Shown here: piece after piece, positions 19,283 through 28,754 of the stretch
Position numbering within the stretch: the stretch's first letter is position 1
Layout of the letters: every line of letters begins with the position of its first letter
NCBI RefSeq assembly: GCF_963677945.1
Contig: NZ_OY782578.1
Span: forward strand, 1,426,001-1,490,000
Direction of reading: 5' to 3'
DNA length: 64,000 bases
Origin: an uncultured Bacteroides sp.
GTDB taxonomy: Bacteria; Bacteroidota; Bacteroidia; Bacteroidales; Bacteroidaceae
Notes under the pieces: generated by a model
The model's input: the letters and a program-made list of their open reading frames with translations, nothing else
Databases searched by the model: none
What the model was told of the DNA's origin: nothing
Made by a program: the position numbers and the translations under genes

Positions 19283-20683
19283 ATGAAATTGCGTTTACAA
19301 ATCATTATATTGTTCCTTTTAGCCGGAGGAACATCAATAAATATTCTGGCACAAACATTGAATTCTTCTTATTTCCTCGAAGGAGCAACTTTTCGCCATC
19401 AGTTGAATCCAGCTTTTATGGGCGAGAGAAATTATATCAGTATACCTTTGCTTGGAAATATAAATGTAGGAACTAGCAGTAATGTTGGACTTACTGATTT
19501 TATCTATAAATACAATGATCCAGAGAGTAAATACGATCTGACTACTTTTATGAGTTCGTCTGTGTCACGAGAGGAATTTCTTGGCAATTTAAAGACAAAC
19601 AACCAGATAAAGACAAATTTTGGATTTACAATTCTTTCTGCGGGCTTTCATGCGTGGGGTGGATTTAATACCATTGAACTTGGAGTAAAGTCTAACAGTT
19701 CGGTGAACTTACCATACGAATTATTCAATTTTATGAAGACTGGCATGGATCAGGAGGTTTATCACATTAAAAACTTTGCAGCTAATTCTAATAATTATGT
19801 TGAACTGGCATTGGGGCATGCACATGAAATTAATGATCGGTTAACCATTGGTGCTAAGTTGAAATTCCTTGTTGGTGGTGCCAATGTTGATACGAAAATA
19901 GATCAGATGGATGTTGAACTGACTGGAGATAAATGGCAGATAATGGCTAATGGAACAATAAATACTACTGTTGGAGGAGGTTATTATAAAACAAAAGCTG
20001 AGAATCCCGGTGAGATTACCGGTTTTGATGTAGAAAAGAATGCTGGCCCTGCAGGTTATGGAGCTGGAATCGATTTAGGAGCTACTTATAAAATTGGCGA
20101 TAATTTTATATTGTCTGCCTCTGTGCTCGATCTTGGATTTATCAATTGGAAGAATAGTCTTAAGGGTGCAACCCATAATAATGAGCCCTTTACTTTTGAT
20201 GGTTTCAATAACATAGCAGTAGATCCAGAAGATGGAGATCCTAATAGTGTTGATGAACAATTCGAAAACATGAAAGACGATCTGGAAGATATGACTAAGT
20301 TTTACGATGAAGGAAAAGTAAACCGCACAACAACGCTTGCTTCTACTGTAAACTTTGGAACCGAATACTTATTTCTTAATGATAAAATGTCGTTAGGAGC
20401 ATTAACAACTACTCACATAAATAAGCCTTATACCTGGAGCCAGGCTATGGCTGCATTAAATATGCGTCCGGTAAGATGGTTGGATGCTTCGGTTAATTAT
20501 TCTTATTCAACTTTTGGTTCCAATCTTGGCTGGATGCTGAATATACATCCTAAAGGATTTACATTCTTTGTTGGGTCCGACCGAATGATAACAAATGTTA
20601 CCCCTCAATACATACCAACCAATAACTTTAATACAAACATTTGTTTTGGATTTAATATTACGTTCGGGCATTGTAGAAACTAG
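19283..20683 (+). CDS. DUF5723-family outer-membrane protein
   Basis: The 466-residue protein has a signal peptide (MKLRLQIIILFLLAGGTSINILA) and begins the mature part with SSYFLEGATFRHQLNPAFMG, the usual opening of DUF5723/PorV-like barrels in Bacteroidetes. Alternating strands run to the end (FTFFVGSDRMITNVTPQYIP, NTNICFGFNITFG), with Gly-rich turns throughout. FadL/PorV-type folding is likely, but no substrate can be named. It is the second gene of a two-gene operon with the 17515 lipoprotein and is closed by the terminator at 20707. A short acidic insert (DPEDGDPNSVDEQFENMKDD near residue 314) probably forms an exposed loop. Confidence 0.7.
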   Translation: MKLRLQIIILFLLAGGTSINILAQTLNSSYFLEGATFRHQLNPAFMGERNYISIPLLGNINVGTSSNVGLTDFIYKYNDPESKYDLTTFMSSSVSREEFLGNLKTNNQIKTNFGFTILSAGFHAWGGFNTIELGVKSNSSVNLPYELFNFMKTGMDQEVYHIKNFAANSNNYVELALGHAHEINDRLTIGAKLKFLVGGANVDTKIDQMDVELTGDKWQIMANGTINTTVGGGYYKTKAENPGEITGFDVEKNAGPAGYGAGIDLGATYKIGDNFILSASVLDLGFINWKNSLKGATHNNEPFTFDGFNNIAVDPEDGDPNSVDEQFENMKDDLEDMTKFYDEGKVNRTTTLASTVNFGTEYLFLNDKMSLGALTTTHINKPYTWSQAMAALNMRPVRWLDASVNYSYSTFGSNLGWMLNIHPKGFTFFVGSDRMITNVTPQYIPTNNFNTNICFGFNITFGHCRN

Positions 20684-20706
20684 GTAATTTGCAGACTCTT
20701 TTCTAT

Positions 20707-20739
20707 AACCGGTTAAATTATTTATTTAGCCGGTTTTTT
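20707..20739 (+). terminator. terminator of the 17515-20683 operon
   Basis: AACCGGTTAAAT (20707-20718) pairs with ATTTAGCCGGTT (20724-20735) through 12 positions with one G-T pair, 5-base loop, followed by TTTT. It sits 23 bases after the stop codon. Confidence 0.85.
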
Positions 20740-20830
20740 GCTTGTGCAAAATGATTGCTAAAAAAGCTAAACCAAAGTGAGATAAGGCAAAAAACGTGAA
20801 CAGAATGCTTCAAATTTCACAAAAAAGTGC

Positions 20831-20838
20831 CATCTTTG
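20831..20838 (+). promoter_or_regulatory. possible -7 box immediately before the LysE-type gene
   Basis: CATCTTTG differs from TAnnTTTG at the first base and ends only 5 bases before the ATG at 20843. If used, transcription would start at or next to the start codon, giving a leaderless or nearly leaderless mRNA. Confidence 0.3.
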
Positions 20839-20842
20839 CAAA

Positions 20843-21499
20843 ATGTTAGCTATAGAAGTAACGATATTAGATCTGTTGATAAAAGGATTTATCATTGGAG
20901 TGGTGGTCTCTGCTCCTTTAGGCCCCGTTGGAGTGCTATGTATTCAACGTACTCTGAATAAAGGGCGATGGTATGGATTTGTTACCGGTTTGGGTGCGTC
21001 ACTAAGTGATATTGCTTATGCATTATTAACTGGTTATGGGATGAGTTTTATCTTTGACTTTATTTCTGCAAATCAGTTTTATCTGCAGTTGCTGGGTAGT
21101 ATAGTGCTTTTTGTTTTTGGAGTATATACTTTCAGAAGCAATCCGGTTAACTCATTACGGCCAGCATCTCCTTCCAAAGGAACTTATTTACATAATTTTA
21201 TTACTGCTTTTGCGGTAACACTCTCTAATCCACTTATAATATTCCTTTTTATAGGACTTTTTGCACGCTTTACCTTTATTGCACCACAAATACATCTGTA
21301 TGAAAAAATAGTAGGCTATTTATCAATAGCTTTGGGTGCGTTTACATGGTGGTTTTTAATAACATTTATAGTAAGTAAATTGCGTACAAGATTCAATGTA
21401 AGAGGTATATGGGTTATTAACCGTACAATAGGGGTAGTGGTAATGGTGCTATCTGTTCTTGGATTGATTTTTACTTTCTTTGGAAAACCACTTTACTAA
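20843..21499 (+). CDS. LysE-family amino-acid exporter
   Basis: The 218-residue integral membrane protein has about six hydrophobic helices. The first contains GFIIGVVVSAPLGPVGVLCI, the characteristic N-terminal signature of LysE/RhtB exporters, and the second half has NFITAFAVTLSNPLIIFLFI, the matching signature of the inverted repeat. The family exports amino acids or other small molecules across the inner membrane; the substrate is not predictable. It is the first gene of a tight cluster with a DUF4924 gene (12 bases later), rfbD and prfC. This order appears to reflect convenience of transcription rather than a shared pathway. Confidence 0.85.
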   Translation: MLAIEVTILDLLIKGFIIGVVVSAPLGPVGVLCIQRTLNKGRWYGFVTGLGASLSDIAYALLTGYGMSFIFDFISANQFYLQLLGSIVLFVFGVYTFRSNPVNSLRPASPSKGTYLHNFITAFAVTLSNPLIIFLFIGLFARFTFIAPQIHLYEKIVGYLSIALGAFTWWFLITFIVSKLRTRFNVRGIWVINRTIGVVVMVLSVLGLIFTFFGKPLY

Positions 21500-21511
21500 T
21501 TAAAATAGAAT

Positions 21512-22060
21512 ATGTTTATTGCACAAAAACTTAAGCAAACCAATATTGCTGAATACCTTATATACATGTGGCAGATAGAAGATATTATCCGCGCTGCCGG
21601 ATGTGATATTGACAAGTTGAAATCAAGCTTTATCAGCCAGTACCAGATAGATGAAGAAGAAAAAGCTAAGTTGACTCAATGGTACGATGATTTAATAGGC
21701 ATGATGCGTGTTGAAGGCGTAATGGAAAAGGGGCATCTGCAGATAAATAAGAATGTAATTATTTCATTAACAGATTTGCATTTACAATTATTACGTTCAC
21801 CGAAAGAACCTTTTTATGGTGCAGCATATTATAAAGCTTTGCCTTTTATAGTGGAATTGCGTAATAAGAATAAGAATACAGAAGAGTCTGAAATTGAAAC
21901 CTGTTTTGAAGCACTATATGGCGTTATGTTACTAAAACTTCAAAAAAAGGAAATTACTCCTGAAACAAGTAAAGCAATAGAAACAATATCGAAGTTTCTT
22001 TCGTTATTGTCAAACTACTATGAAAAGGATAGAAGCGGAGAATTAAAATTAGACGATTAG
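21512..22060 (+). CDS. DUF4924 family protein
   Basis: The 182-residue, mostly helical cytoplasmic protein starts MFIAQKLKQTNIAEYLIYMW, which I recognise as DUF4924, a Bacteroidetes-specific family with no known function. There is no signal peptide, membrane helix or cofactor motif. The composition is rich in Lys, Glu and Leu, with a long predicted helical array (DLHLQLLRSPKEPFYGAAYY in the middle). It is coupled to its neighbours, 12 bases after the LysE-type gene and 2 bases before rfbD, so translation may be linked. Confidence 0.75.
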   Translation: MFIAQKLKQTNIAEYLIYMWQIEDIIRAAGCDIDKLKSSFISQYQIDEEEKAKLTQWYDDLIGMMRVEGVMEKGHLQINKNVIISLTDLHLQLLRSPKEPFYGAAYYKALPFIVELRNKNKNTEESEIETCFEALYGVMLLKLQKKEITPETSKAIETISKFLSLLSNYYEKDRSGELKLDD

Positions 22061-22062
22061 TC

Positions 22063-22917
22063 ATGAAAAATATATTGATAACCGGTGCCAATGGTCAATT
22101 AGGCAATGAAATGCGTTTGCTTTCTTCGGAAAACAATCAATACAACTATTTTTTTACAGACGTACAAGAACTTGATATTTGTGATGAACATGCTATACAG
22201 AAGTTTGTTACAGAAAACCAAATCGATGTAATTGTGAATTGTGCAGCATATACAGCTGTAGATAAGGCGGAAGATAATGCTGATTTATGCAGAAAACTGA
22301 ATGCTGTTGCTCCGGGATATCTTGCTAAAGTTGCAGAAAGCAGAGGTGCTGCTATGATTCAGGTTTCAACAGACTATGTTTTTAATGGAACCAATCACGT
22401 TCCATATACTGAAGAAGAACCAACTTGTCCTGCCTCTGTTTACGGAAATACAAAACTGGAAGGCGAACAGAATGTTATGAGTAATTGCTCAAAGGCAATT
22501 GTGATAAGAACCGCCTGGCTTTACTCTACCTTTGGAAACAACTTTGTAAAGACTATGATTCGCCTTGGCAATGAAAGAGAATCTTTGGGGGTTGTTTTTG
22601 ATCAGATAGGAACACCAACTTATGCGCGTGATCTTGCCAAAGCAATTTATGCAGCTATTAATAAAGGTATTGTTCCGGGTATTTACCACTTTAGCAATGA
22701 AGGAGTTTGTTCATGGTACGATTTTACACTTGCCATTCATCGCATAGCCGGAATCAGCACATGCAAAGTGAGTCCTCTTCATACTGCCGATTATCCTGCA
22801 AAAGCACCACGCCCTCATTATTCTGTATTAGATAAAACAAAAATAAAAAAGACTTTTGATATTGAAATCCCTCACTGGGAGGTGAGCTTACAAGAGTGCA
22901 TAAATGATATTAATTAA
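22063..22917 (+). CDS. rfbD: dTDP-4-dehydrorhamnose reductase
   Basis: This enzyme reduces dTDP-4-dehydro-L-rhamnose with NAD(P)H, the last step of dTDP-L-rhamnose synthesis for surface polysaccharides. The 284-residue protein is a short-chain dehydrogenase: the nucleotide-binding [10 protein letters not shown] lies at the N-terminus, [15 protein letters not shown] near 63, [11 protein letters not shown] near 104 with the catalytic Ser/Thr, and the YxxxK pair in YGNTK near 128. [17 protein letters not shown] follows, as in RmlD. The other rhamnose genes are not in the window. The gene starts 2 bases after the DUF4924 stop and ends 8 bases before prfC. Confidence 0.92.
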   Translation: MKNILITGANGQLGNEMRLLSSENNQYNYFFTDVQELDICDEHAIQKFVTENQIDVIVNCAAYTAVDKAEDNADLCRKLNAVAPGYLAKVAESRGAAMIQVSTDYVFNGTNHVPYTEEEPTCPASVYGNTKLEGEQNVMSNCSKAIVIRTAWLYSTFGNNFVKTMIRLGNERESLGVVFDQIGTPTYARDLAKAIYAAINKGIVPGIYHFSNEGVCSWYDFTLAIHRIAGISTCKVSPLHTADYPAKAPRPHYSVLDKTKIKKTFDIEIPHWEVSLQECINDIN

Positions 22918-22925
22918 ACCAATAT

Positions 22926-24494
22926 ATGCTTGACGAAATAAAAAGAAGGCGTACTTTCGCTATTATCTCTCACCCGGATGCGGGTAAAACTACATTAACG
23001 GAAAAGCTTCTTCTGTTTGGAGGGCAAATTCAGGTTGCTGGGGCTGTGAAGTCTAATAAGATTAAGAAAACGGCAACTTCCGACTGGATGGAGATTGAAA
23101 AACAACGTGGTATCTCTGTAACTACTTCTGTGATGGAGTTTGATTACCGTGACTATAAAGTGAATATTCTGGATACTCCGGGTCACCAGGATTTTGCTGA
23201 AGATACATTCCGTACGCTGACTGCTGTAGATAGTGTAATTATTGTTGTTGACGGTGCAAAGGGTGTTGAGGCGCAGACTCGTAAATTGATGGAAGTCTGC
23301 CGAATGAGAAACACTCCGGTAATTGTCTTTATAAATAAAATGGACCGTGAAGGACGCGATCCTTTCGATTTGCTGGATGAAATTGAATCCGAATTACAAA
23401 TCAGAGTTCGCCCATTAAGCTGGCCTATTGAACAAGGTATTCGCTTTAAAGGTGTTTATAATATCTATGAAGGCAAACTTGATCTTTACCAACCAAGCAA
23501 ACAGGTTGTTACAGAAAAGGTAGAGGTTAGCATTGATAGTGAAGATCTGGATAAAAATATAGGGAAACCTCTGGCAGATAAACTTCGTACAGACTTGGAA
23601 CTGATTGATGGAGTCTATCCGGAATTTGATATCAATGAATATCTTAGTGCTGAGATAGCTCCTGTCTTTTTTGGTTCTGCCCTTAATAATTTCGGGGTAC
23701 AGGAATTGCTTGATTGCTTTGTAGAAATTGCTCCATCTCCTCGTCCGGTAGTAGCTGAAGAGAGAACAGTAGAACCTGAAGAAGAAAAGTTCACAGGTTT
23801 TATCTTTAAGATTACAGCTAATATTGATCCAAACCACCGTTCTTGTGTGGCTTTCTGTAAAGTGTGCTCAGGTAAGTTTGTGCGCAACGCACCTTATAAA
23901 CATATCCGTCACGGAAAAACCATGCGTTTCTCTTCGCCAACACAATTCATGGCTCAGAAGAAAAGTACAATTGATGAGGCTTATCCTGGCGATATTATCG
24001 GTTTGCCGGATACTGGTAACTTTAAAATCGGTGATACTTTAACAGAGGGTGAAGAACTACACTTCAAAGGCTTGCCTAGCTTCTCTCCGGAAATGTTTAA
24101 ATACATCGAGAATGCTGATCCAATGAAAACGAAACAGCTCAATAAAGGTGTTGATCAGCTAATGGATGAAGGTGTTGCTCAGTTGTTCGTTAACCAGTTC
24201 AATGGTCGTAAGATTATTGGTACGGTAGGGCAATTGCAGTTTGAAGTAATACAATACCGTTTACTTAACGAATACAATGCTGCTTGTCGTTGGGAACCAT
24301 TAAGCCTTTATAAAGCTTGCTGGGTAGAAAGCGATAACAAAGAAGAATTAGAAGCTTTCAAAAAACGTAAATATCAGTTCATGGCTAAGGATAGAGAAGG
24401 CAGAGATGTTTTCCTTGCCGATAGTAACTATGTACTTCAGATGGCGCAAATGGACTTTAAGAGCATTAAGTTCCATTTCACTAGTGAGTTTTAA
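22926..24494 (+). CDS. prfC: peptide chain release factor 3
   Basis: RF3 is the GTPase that removes RF1/RF2 from ribosomes after peptide release. The 522-residue protein (E. coli 529) has the full GTPase motif set: [15 protein letters not shown] (G1), the switch with [28 protein letters not shown] (G3) and NKMDREG (G4). A translation-factor domain 2 follows ([15 protein letters not shown]) and the RF3 C-terminal domain contains GVAQLFVN and [19 protein letters not shown] and the RF3-type QFEV segment separate it from EF-G and TypA. It is the last gene of the cluster, closed by the hairpin at 24521-24557. Confidence 0.95.
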   Translation: MLDEIKRRRTFAIISHPDAGKTTLTEKLLLFGGQIQVAGAVKSNKIKKTATSDWMEIEKQRGISVTTSVMEFDYRDYKVNILDTPGHQDFAEDTFRTLTAVDSVIIVVDGAKGVEAQTRKLMEVCRMRNTPVIVFINKMDREGRDPFDLLDEIESELQIRVRPLSWPIEQGIRFKGVYNIYEGKLDLYQPSKQVVTEKVEVSIDSEDLDKNIGKPLADKLRTDLELIDGVYPEFDINEYLSAEIAPVFFGSALNNFGVQELLDCFVEIAPSPRPVVAEERTVEPEEEKFTGFIFKITANIDPNHRSCVAFCKVCSGKFVRNAPYKHIRHGKTMRFSSPTQFMAQKKSTIDEAYPGDIIGLPDTGNFKIGDTLTEGEELHFKGLPSFSPEMFKYIENADPMKTKQLNKGVDQLMDEGVAQLFVNQFNGRKIIGTVGQLQFEVIQYRLLNEYNAACRWEPLSLYKACWVESDNKEELEAFKKRKYQFMAKDREGRDVFLADSNYVLQMAQMDFKSIKFHFTSEF

Positions 24495-24520
24495 TCGAGG
24501 AAATAATATAGGATTTAATA

Positions 24521-24557
24521 ATAAAGGCTGCCGAAATATTTATTCGGTAGCCTTTAT
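24521..24557. terminator. bidirectional terminator between prfC and the purine permease
   Basis: ATAAAGGCTGCCGAA (24521-24535) pairs with TTCGGTAGCCTTTAT (24543-24557) with one G-T pair and a 7-base loop. A/T-rich flanks on both sides suit both convergent transcripts. Confidence 0.8.
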
Positions 24558-24588
24558 TATATTATATTATATGATTTAATGCAAATCG

Positions 24589-25899
24589 TTATACTAAGTG
24601 CAAAGCATCAATAACCATCTTTGTCAGGAATAATAAAGCGATTACATAAACAGCAACCGAAACCTTTTTACCTTGTCCTGTGCATACTTTTAAGAAAGTG
24701 TAGCTTAGGAATCCGAATACAATACCTTGAGCGATACTGTAGCAGAATGGCATCATTACGATTGTAAGGAATGCAGGTAAAGATTCAGTCATATCGTTGA
24801 AGTTTATTTTGATGATTGAAGAAATCATGAATAAACCAACGATGATAAGAGCCGGAGCAGTTGCTGAAGCTGGTACCATAAGGAATAGTGGTGACAGGAA
24901 TAATGCTATAACGAACATAAATGCTGTACTTACTGCTGTTAAACCAGTTCTACCACCAGAAGCAACACCTGCGCAGCTTTCTACATAAGAAGTTACAGTA
25001 CTTGTTCCTAAGATTGAACCAAATGTAGTTGCTAATGCATCAGCAAAAAGGGCTTTCTTAACTTGTGGAAAGTTTCCTTTTTCATCAATAAATCCAGCTT
25101 TTGATGCAACTCCAATCAGAGTTCCTACTGTATCGAATAGGTTCACGAATAAGAAGGTAAATACTACCACAAGCATATCAAAAGTGAATATATGGTTCCA
25201 ATCGAACTTAAAGAAGATAGGCTCAATAGAAGGAGGTAGTGAGAAAATTCCTGCTTCTGGTGTGTGAACCTCTCCGAAGAATATTCCACAAACTGTTGCT
25301 ATAACAATACCAATTAAGATAGAACCATGAACGTTCATGGCGAATAAAGCACCGGTAATAATAAGGCCTATCATTGCAATCCAAACATTGTGATTAGCTA
25401 AATCACCCATACAGACAAGAGTATTAGGATTCCCAACAATTATTCCGGCATTTTTCATACCAATTAAAGTAATGAAAAGTCCGATACCAACGGGAATAGC
25501 CTCTTTTAATGTTTGAGGGATACTTTTTACAATCAATTCACGTACATTGAAGAAGGTAAGAAGAATGAAAATCAAACCTTCAATAAATACAGCAGTAAGA
25601 GCCATTTGCCAGCTGTATCCCATAGTTAGCACTACTGTGAAAGCAAAGAAATTGTTTAGTCCCATGCCTGGTGCTTGGGCAATAGGCAGGTTTGGTAAAA
25701 AGGCCATTAAAAGCGTACCTATAATAGTGGCTAGGGCTGTTGTGGTAAATAGGGCAGATTTGTCCATCCCTGTTGCACTAAGAATACTAGGATTAACAGC
25801 TAAAATATAAGACATTGTCAGGAATGTGATTAATCCTGCAATGATTTCTTTTCTGACGTTAGTTTTATTTTCTGTCAGTTTAAATAGTTTTTCAATCAT
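24589..25899 (-). CDS. NCS2-family purine permease (AzgA-like)
   Basis: The 436-residue inner-membrane protein has about 12-14 hydrophobic segments. It begins with TNVRKEIIAGLITFLTMSYI and then has PIAQAPGMGLNNFFAF, the signature of the AzgA/PbuG branch of NCS2 transporters. Further on are FLFVNLFDTVGTLIGVA with a conserved membrane-embedded acidic residue, and a second GTSTVTSYVESCAG segment. This branch imports guanine, hypoxanthine or adenine with protons. It is encoded 22 bases downstream of a Tsx-like outer-membrane protein. The pair could therefore carry purines or nucleosides across both membranes; the exact base is not predictable. Confidence 0.88.
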   Translation of the reverse strand: MIEKLFKLTENKTNVRKEIIAGLITFLTMSYILAVNPSILSATGMDKSALFTTTALATIIGTLLMAFLPNLPIAQAPGMGLNNFFAFTVVLTMGYSWQMALTAVFIEGLIFILLTFFNVRELIVKSIPQTLKEAIPVGIGLFITLIGMKNAGIIVGNPNTLVCMGDLANHNVWIAMIGLIITGALFAMNVHGSILIGIVIATVCGIFFGEVHTPEAGIFSLPPSIEPIFFKFDWNHIFTFDMLVVVFTFLFVNLFDTVGTLIGVASKAGFIDEKGNFPQVKKALFADALATTFGSILGTSTVTSYVESCAGVASGGRTGLTAVSTAFMFVIALFLSPLFLMVPASATAPALIIVGLFMISSIIKINFNDMTESLPAFLTIVMMPFCYSIAQGIVFGFLSYTFLKVCTGQGKKVSVAVYVIALLFLTKMVIDALHLV

Positions 25900-25921
25900 T
25901 GGTATTTATCTTTATTCTTGT

Positions 25922-26629
25922 TTAGAAATTCCATTTAGCTGCTATAGTGGGGCATACATAAGCTTTATTTTCGTAACCTGTATAGAAATTGTTGCTGATT
26001 TCAATTTCTGAACCTACAGATAACTTAGAATTAATGTTATACCAGATCTGAGGTTCTGTAAGCAAAATAACCTTTTTTCCTGATTCTACTCCTGAACGAT
26101 CTTTATTTTCTGTCCAAACATCAATGAATCCAGAAAGAGTTAGTTTGTTATCTAGTAAAGGAATACCCCATGTACCTGTCCATTGAACATCATTACTTGC
26201 TTTTTCAAAGGCATTGTATTTGTAAGCAATATATGTGCTGAAATTGGCATTTCCACAGCTAAATGGATAAGACGCTCCTACTAAATAAGCGTTAGCGATT
26301 GAAAATCCGAAACCTTCTGCATTACCTGCTCCGCCATTGTATTCAATATGTGGCATGATAGGGCATTTCCCAATTTTGAAATCACGTGCAATTTCCCAAT
26401 AAGCAGTTCCAATATTTCCCTTACTTTGGTTGTAATCCATATCAACAAACATAAAAGTAGAACCCCATTTATCAGGTTTAAACATTTCGAATGTTGAAGT
26501 TATGTAATTTTCTGGAGCGACTTTGCTGTGAAGAGCATGTCTGAAATCGTAATGTAACTGAAGATTTTGTGCAGCAACAAATTGACATGCTGCCAATAAG
26601 ATAATTAAGAGTAATTTCCTTTGTTTCAT
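25922..26629 (-). CDS. Tsx-like/DUF5020 outer-membrane channel
   Basis: The 235-residue protein has a signal peptide (MKQRKLLLIILLAACQFVAA) and a beta-barrel-like mature part. It starts QNLQLHYDFRHAL and contains STFMFVDMDYNQSKGNI, which resembles nucleoside-specific channels of the Tsx family (DUF5020 in Bacteroidetes). The C-terminus, PTIAAKWNF, ends in an aromatic residue like other BAM substrates. It lies directly upstream of the purine permease with 22 bases between them, and a TATTTTTG box 12 bases before its ATG drives both. The context and family together suggest entry of nucleosides or bases; the specificity is inferred, not shown. Confidence 0.75.
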   Translation of the reverse strand: MKQRKLLLIILLAACQFVAAQNLQLHYDFRHALHSKVAPENYITSTFEMFKPDKWGSTFMFVDMDYNQSKGNIGTAYWEIARDFKIGKCPIMPHIEYNGGAGNAEGFGFSIANAYLVGASYPFSCGNANFSTYIAYKYNAFEKASNDVQWTGTWGIPLLDNKLTLSGFIDVWTENKDRSGVESGKKVILLTEPQIWYNINSKLSVGSEIEISNNFYTGYENKAYVCPTIAAKWNF

Positions 26630-26640
26630 GTTTTTTGCTG

Positions 26641-26648
26641 CAAAAATA
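26641..26648 (-). promoter_or_regulatory. -7 promoter box of the channel-permease operon
   Basis: CAAAAATA reads TATTTTTG on the minus strand, matching TAnnTTTG, and lies only 12 bases before the ATG at 26629, implying a leader of a few bases. Between here and 26885 I see nothing else of note. Confidence 0.5.
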
Positions 26649-26885
26649 ATTAAAAAAAAGACAAAAGAAATGCATTATATCAGAAGTTTTTAAGCTTTGT
26701 TTTATTTAAAGTAACACTTTCTGGAACATTTTCTGACGTTATAAATATGCCGTTAATATTATATCTGCCTTTTAATAATAGGAGGATGAGTTCTATAATT
26801 AAGTGTATAGTTATCACTTTATGTGACAATTGTTTTTTTATAGCACTTTGTTAAAATCAGCTTTTACTGGTTATATCTATAAAAA

Positions 26886-26943
26886 GAGCCTCAAGATCTT
26901 AATAATTACTTGTTCAATGCAAGATTATTAAGTTCATGAGGCT
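26886..26943 (-). terminator. terminator of the ferredoxin-type gene
   Basis: A long imperfect hairpin pairs a left arm starting AGCCTCAAGATCTTAATAAT with a right arm ending TTATTAAGTTCATGAGGCT around a TTCAATG loop. On the minus strand it is followed by CTTTTTA, 67 bases after the 27010 stop. Confidence 0.75.
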
Positions 26944-27009
26944 AATATGCCAACTTTCGTTGACTACTCTTAACTATTTAATATATCAAAGAAATAAATC
27001 TTTTGAGTG

Positions 27010-27903
27010 TTAAATCCATGTTTCACTTTTAACTTCCCCTTCCAAAGACAGTACAATTGCTTTGATAGGAATATTGCGTGTGGCTTCTTCTCTTGCAATT
27101 TTTGCCATCTGAAGTAATCCTCCGCAGCATGGAACTTCCATAATCAACACTGTAAGAGTGTTAATCATAGATTCATCTATCATAACTTTTAGTTTTTCTA
27201 TATAAGATTCCGTATTGCTATCAAGTTTAGGACAAGCAATAGCCAGAATCTTCCCTTTTAGAAAACGACTGTGAAAGTTACCGGCTGTAAAAGATGTGCA
27301 ATCTGCAGCCAATAGTACATCTGCTCCCTGAAAATATCCAGCTTGCGGATTAAGTAAATGTAGCTGAACCGGCCATTGACGAAGCTCTGAAACTTGTGGT
27401 GCGCTAGAAAAAGCCTGAGCAGAAATAGCAGCGCCGCCGGTAGCAAATCCGGAGCCAGCAACAGATGGTCCTGCTGATTTGAGTGTGCGAGCCATAGAAC
27501 CAGGGCATCCTCCGTGCATTCCGCCGGCATGAGGCTGCCCATGAACCTGTGAAAGATCTACCTTTATGTTGTTTTTTCTCAGATAATCAACTCCTTGCAT
27601 AAGCAACTCTTTTTCGCCATGCTCTTTTAAGTGCTTCAAGTGAGCCAGTATTACTCTTTCGCCTTTAGGGGCAATACGCTCCATAACAGCTTCTTCGCTG
27701 TAAGGCTCTGCTTCACGTTCTTCTAGTTCAATAGCACCTACCGGACATTCACCAATGCATGCTCCTAAGCCATCACAATATAAATCGCTGATCATTACAG
27801 CTTTGCCATTTATAAGCTGTAAAGCACCTTCGTGGCAACCTTCTACGCACATTCCGCAACCATTGCACAACGCTTCATCTATTTTAATCACAGTTCGTTT
27901 CAT
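27010..27903 (-). CDS. 4Fe-4S ferredoxin-type iron-sulfur protein
   Basis: Start at the ATG at 27903 (297 residues): a longer frame to 27966 runs through the TACCTTTG box at 27929-27936, so it is not translated. Residues about 9-60 form a ferredoxin domain. The first cluster motif, CNGCGMCVEGCHEGA, is complete. The second, CDGLGACIGECPVGA, has Leu where the second Cys would be. A Gly/His-rich linker (PHAGGMHGGCPGSMA) follows. The C-terminal half has VLLAADCTSFTAGNFHSRFL and an MEVPCCGGLLQMAK Cys pair that could bind another cluster. Electron transfer or an iron-sulfur-dependent reaction is likely; partners are unknown. Confidence 0.8.
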   Translation of the reverse strand: MKRTVIKIDEALCNGCGMCVEGCHEGALQLINGKAVMISDLYCDGLGACIGECPVGAIELEEREAEPYSEEAVMERIAPKGERVILAHLKHLKEHGEKELLMQGVDYLRKNNIKVDLSQVHGQPHAGGMHGGCPGSMARTLKSAGPSVAGSGFATGGAAISAQAFSSAPQVSELRQWPVQLHLLNPQAGYFQGADVLLAADCTSFTAGNFHSRFLKGKILAIACPKLDSNTESYIEKLKVMIDESMINTLTVLIMEVPCCGGLLQMAKIAREEATRNIPIKAIVLSLEGEVKSETWI

Positions 27904-27928
27904 TCTTTCAATATTTTGGATGATGATG

Positions 27929-27936
27929 CAAAGGTA
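27929..27936 (-). promoter_or_regulatory. -7 promoter box of the ferredoxin-type gene
   Basis: CAAAGGTA reads TACCTTTG on the minus strand, matching TAnnTTTG, 26 bases before the ATG at 27903. Confidence 0.55.
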
Positions 27937-28050
27937 TGGTAATTCATGGTTCTCTACTTGTAACAATAGTTACAATGGAGAACTTTTTTATATATCCGAC
28001 TTACTTTTTAACTTAATAACCAGTAACGAGGATGTATAAAATCTATTTTA

Positions 28051-28686
28051 TTAACGGATAAAATTGGTGTAAATCTTATCGATCTTCTCAGGAGCGGGAA
28101 CAGATTCTTTTGTTTGTTCGCGCATTTTAAGTAACCACGCCATGTTTCTTCCCAGAACTTCCATAATCTGTACGCCCTCATCATCTTTTAAAGCCTCTCC
28201 CTTAGAAAGTCCGTGAGTAATGTTCCAGTAGTTTGACGTAGCAAGAATCATCTCCGAATAATTCAGATAATGGTTCAGGCTGTCGAATGTAGAAGAACCT
28301 CCGGTGCGGCGTACAGCAACAACTGCAGCTCCAACTTTCTGACGGAATAAATTGCCGTTACTGCCCGATACATAAAAAGCACGATCAAGAAAAGATTTCA
28401 TAGTTCCCGGTATTCCGGCATAGTAAACAGGCGAACCAAGAATAATTCCATCAGCATCTTTCATCTTCTGAACCCACTCATTCAAAGGATCTGTTGTAAT
28501 AACGCATTTCTCATCTTTGTTTCTGGAACATCCGCCGCAGGCCATGCATCCTCTCACTGCTTTATTGCCGATGTGTATAATCTCGAGCTCAATGCCGTTT
28601 TCCATTAATTGCTTTCCAACACCCATCAATGCGTGATAAGTATTACCTTCTTTACGGGGACTTCCGTTAATTGCTACAACTTTCAT
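28051..28686 (-). CDS. NADPH-dependent FMN reductase / flavodoxin-fold protein
   Basis: Start at the ATG at 28686 (211 residues); a longer frame exists to 28722 but this ATG gives the standard N-terminus MKVVAINGSPRKEGNTY. That segment is the phosphate-binding loop of the flavodoxin-like FMN reductase family. GCMACGGCSRNKDEKC near residue 48 is a Cys-rich segment typical of iron-sulfur flavoproteins and related reductases, and PVYYAGIPGTMKSFLDRAF near 88 is the usual FMN-contacting stretch. It is divergent from the HxlR regulator at 28793, with an operator-like palindrome between them. Such pairs often respond to electrophiles such as quinones; the substrate here is inferred. Confidence 0.85.
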   Translation of the reverse strand: MKVVAINGSPRKEGNTYHALMGVGKQLMENGIELEIIHIGNKAVRGCMACGGCSRNKDEKCVITTDPLNEWVQKMKDADGIILGSPVYYAGIPGTMKSFLDRAFYVSGSNGNLFRQKVGAAVVAVRRTGGSSTFDSLNHYLNYSEMILATSNYWNITHGLSKGEALKDDEGVQIMEVLGRNMAWLLKMREQTKESVPAPEKIDKIYTNFIR

Positions 28687-28754
28687 TTCGTTTCTCCTTT
28701 TAATTTTGTTTCTTTGCTGCAAATTTCAGATATTAATGTCGATTGTGCAAGTAC

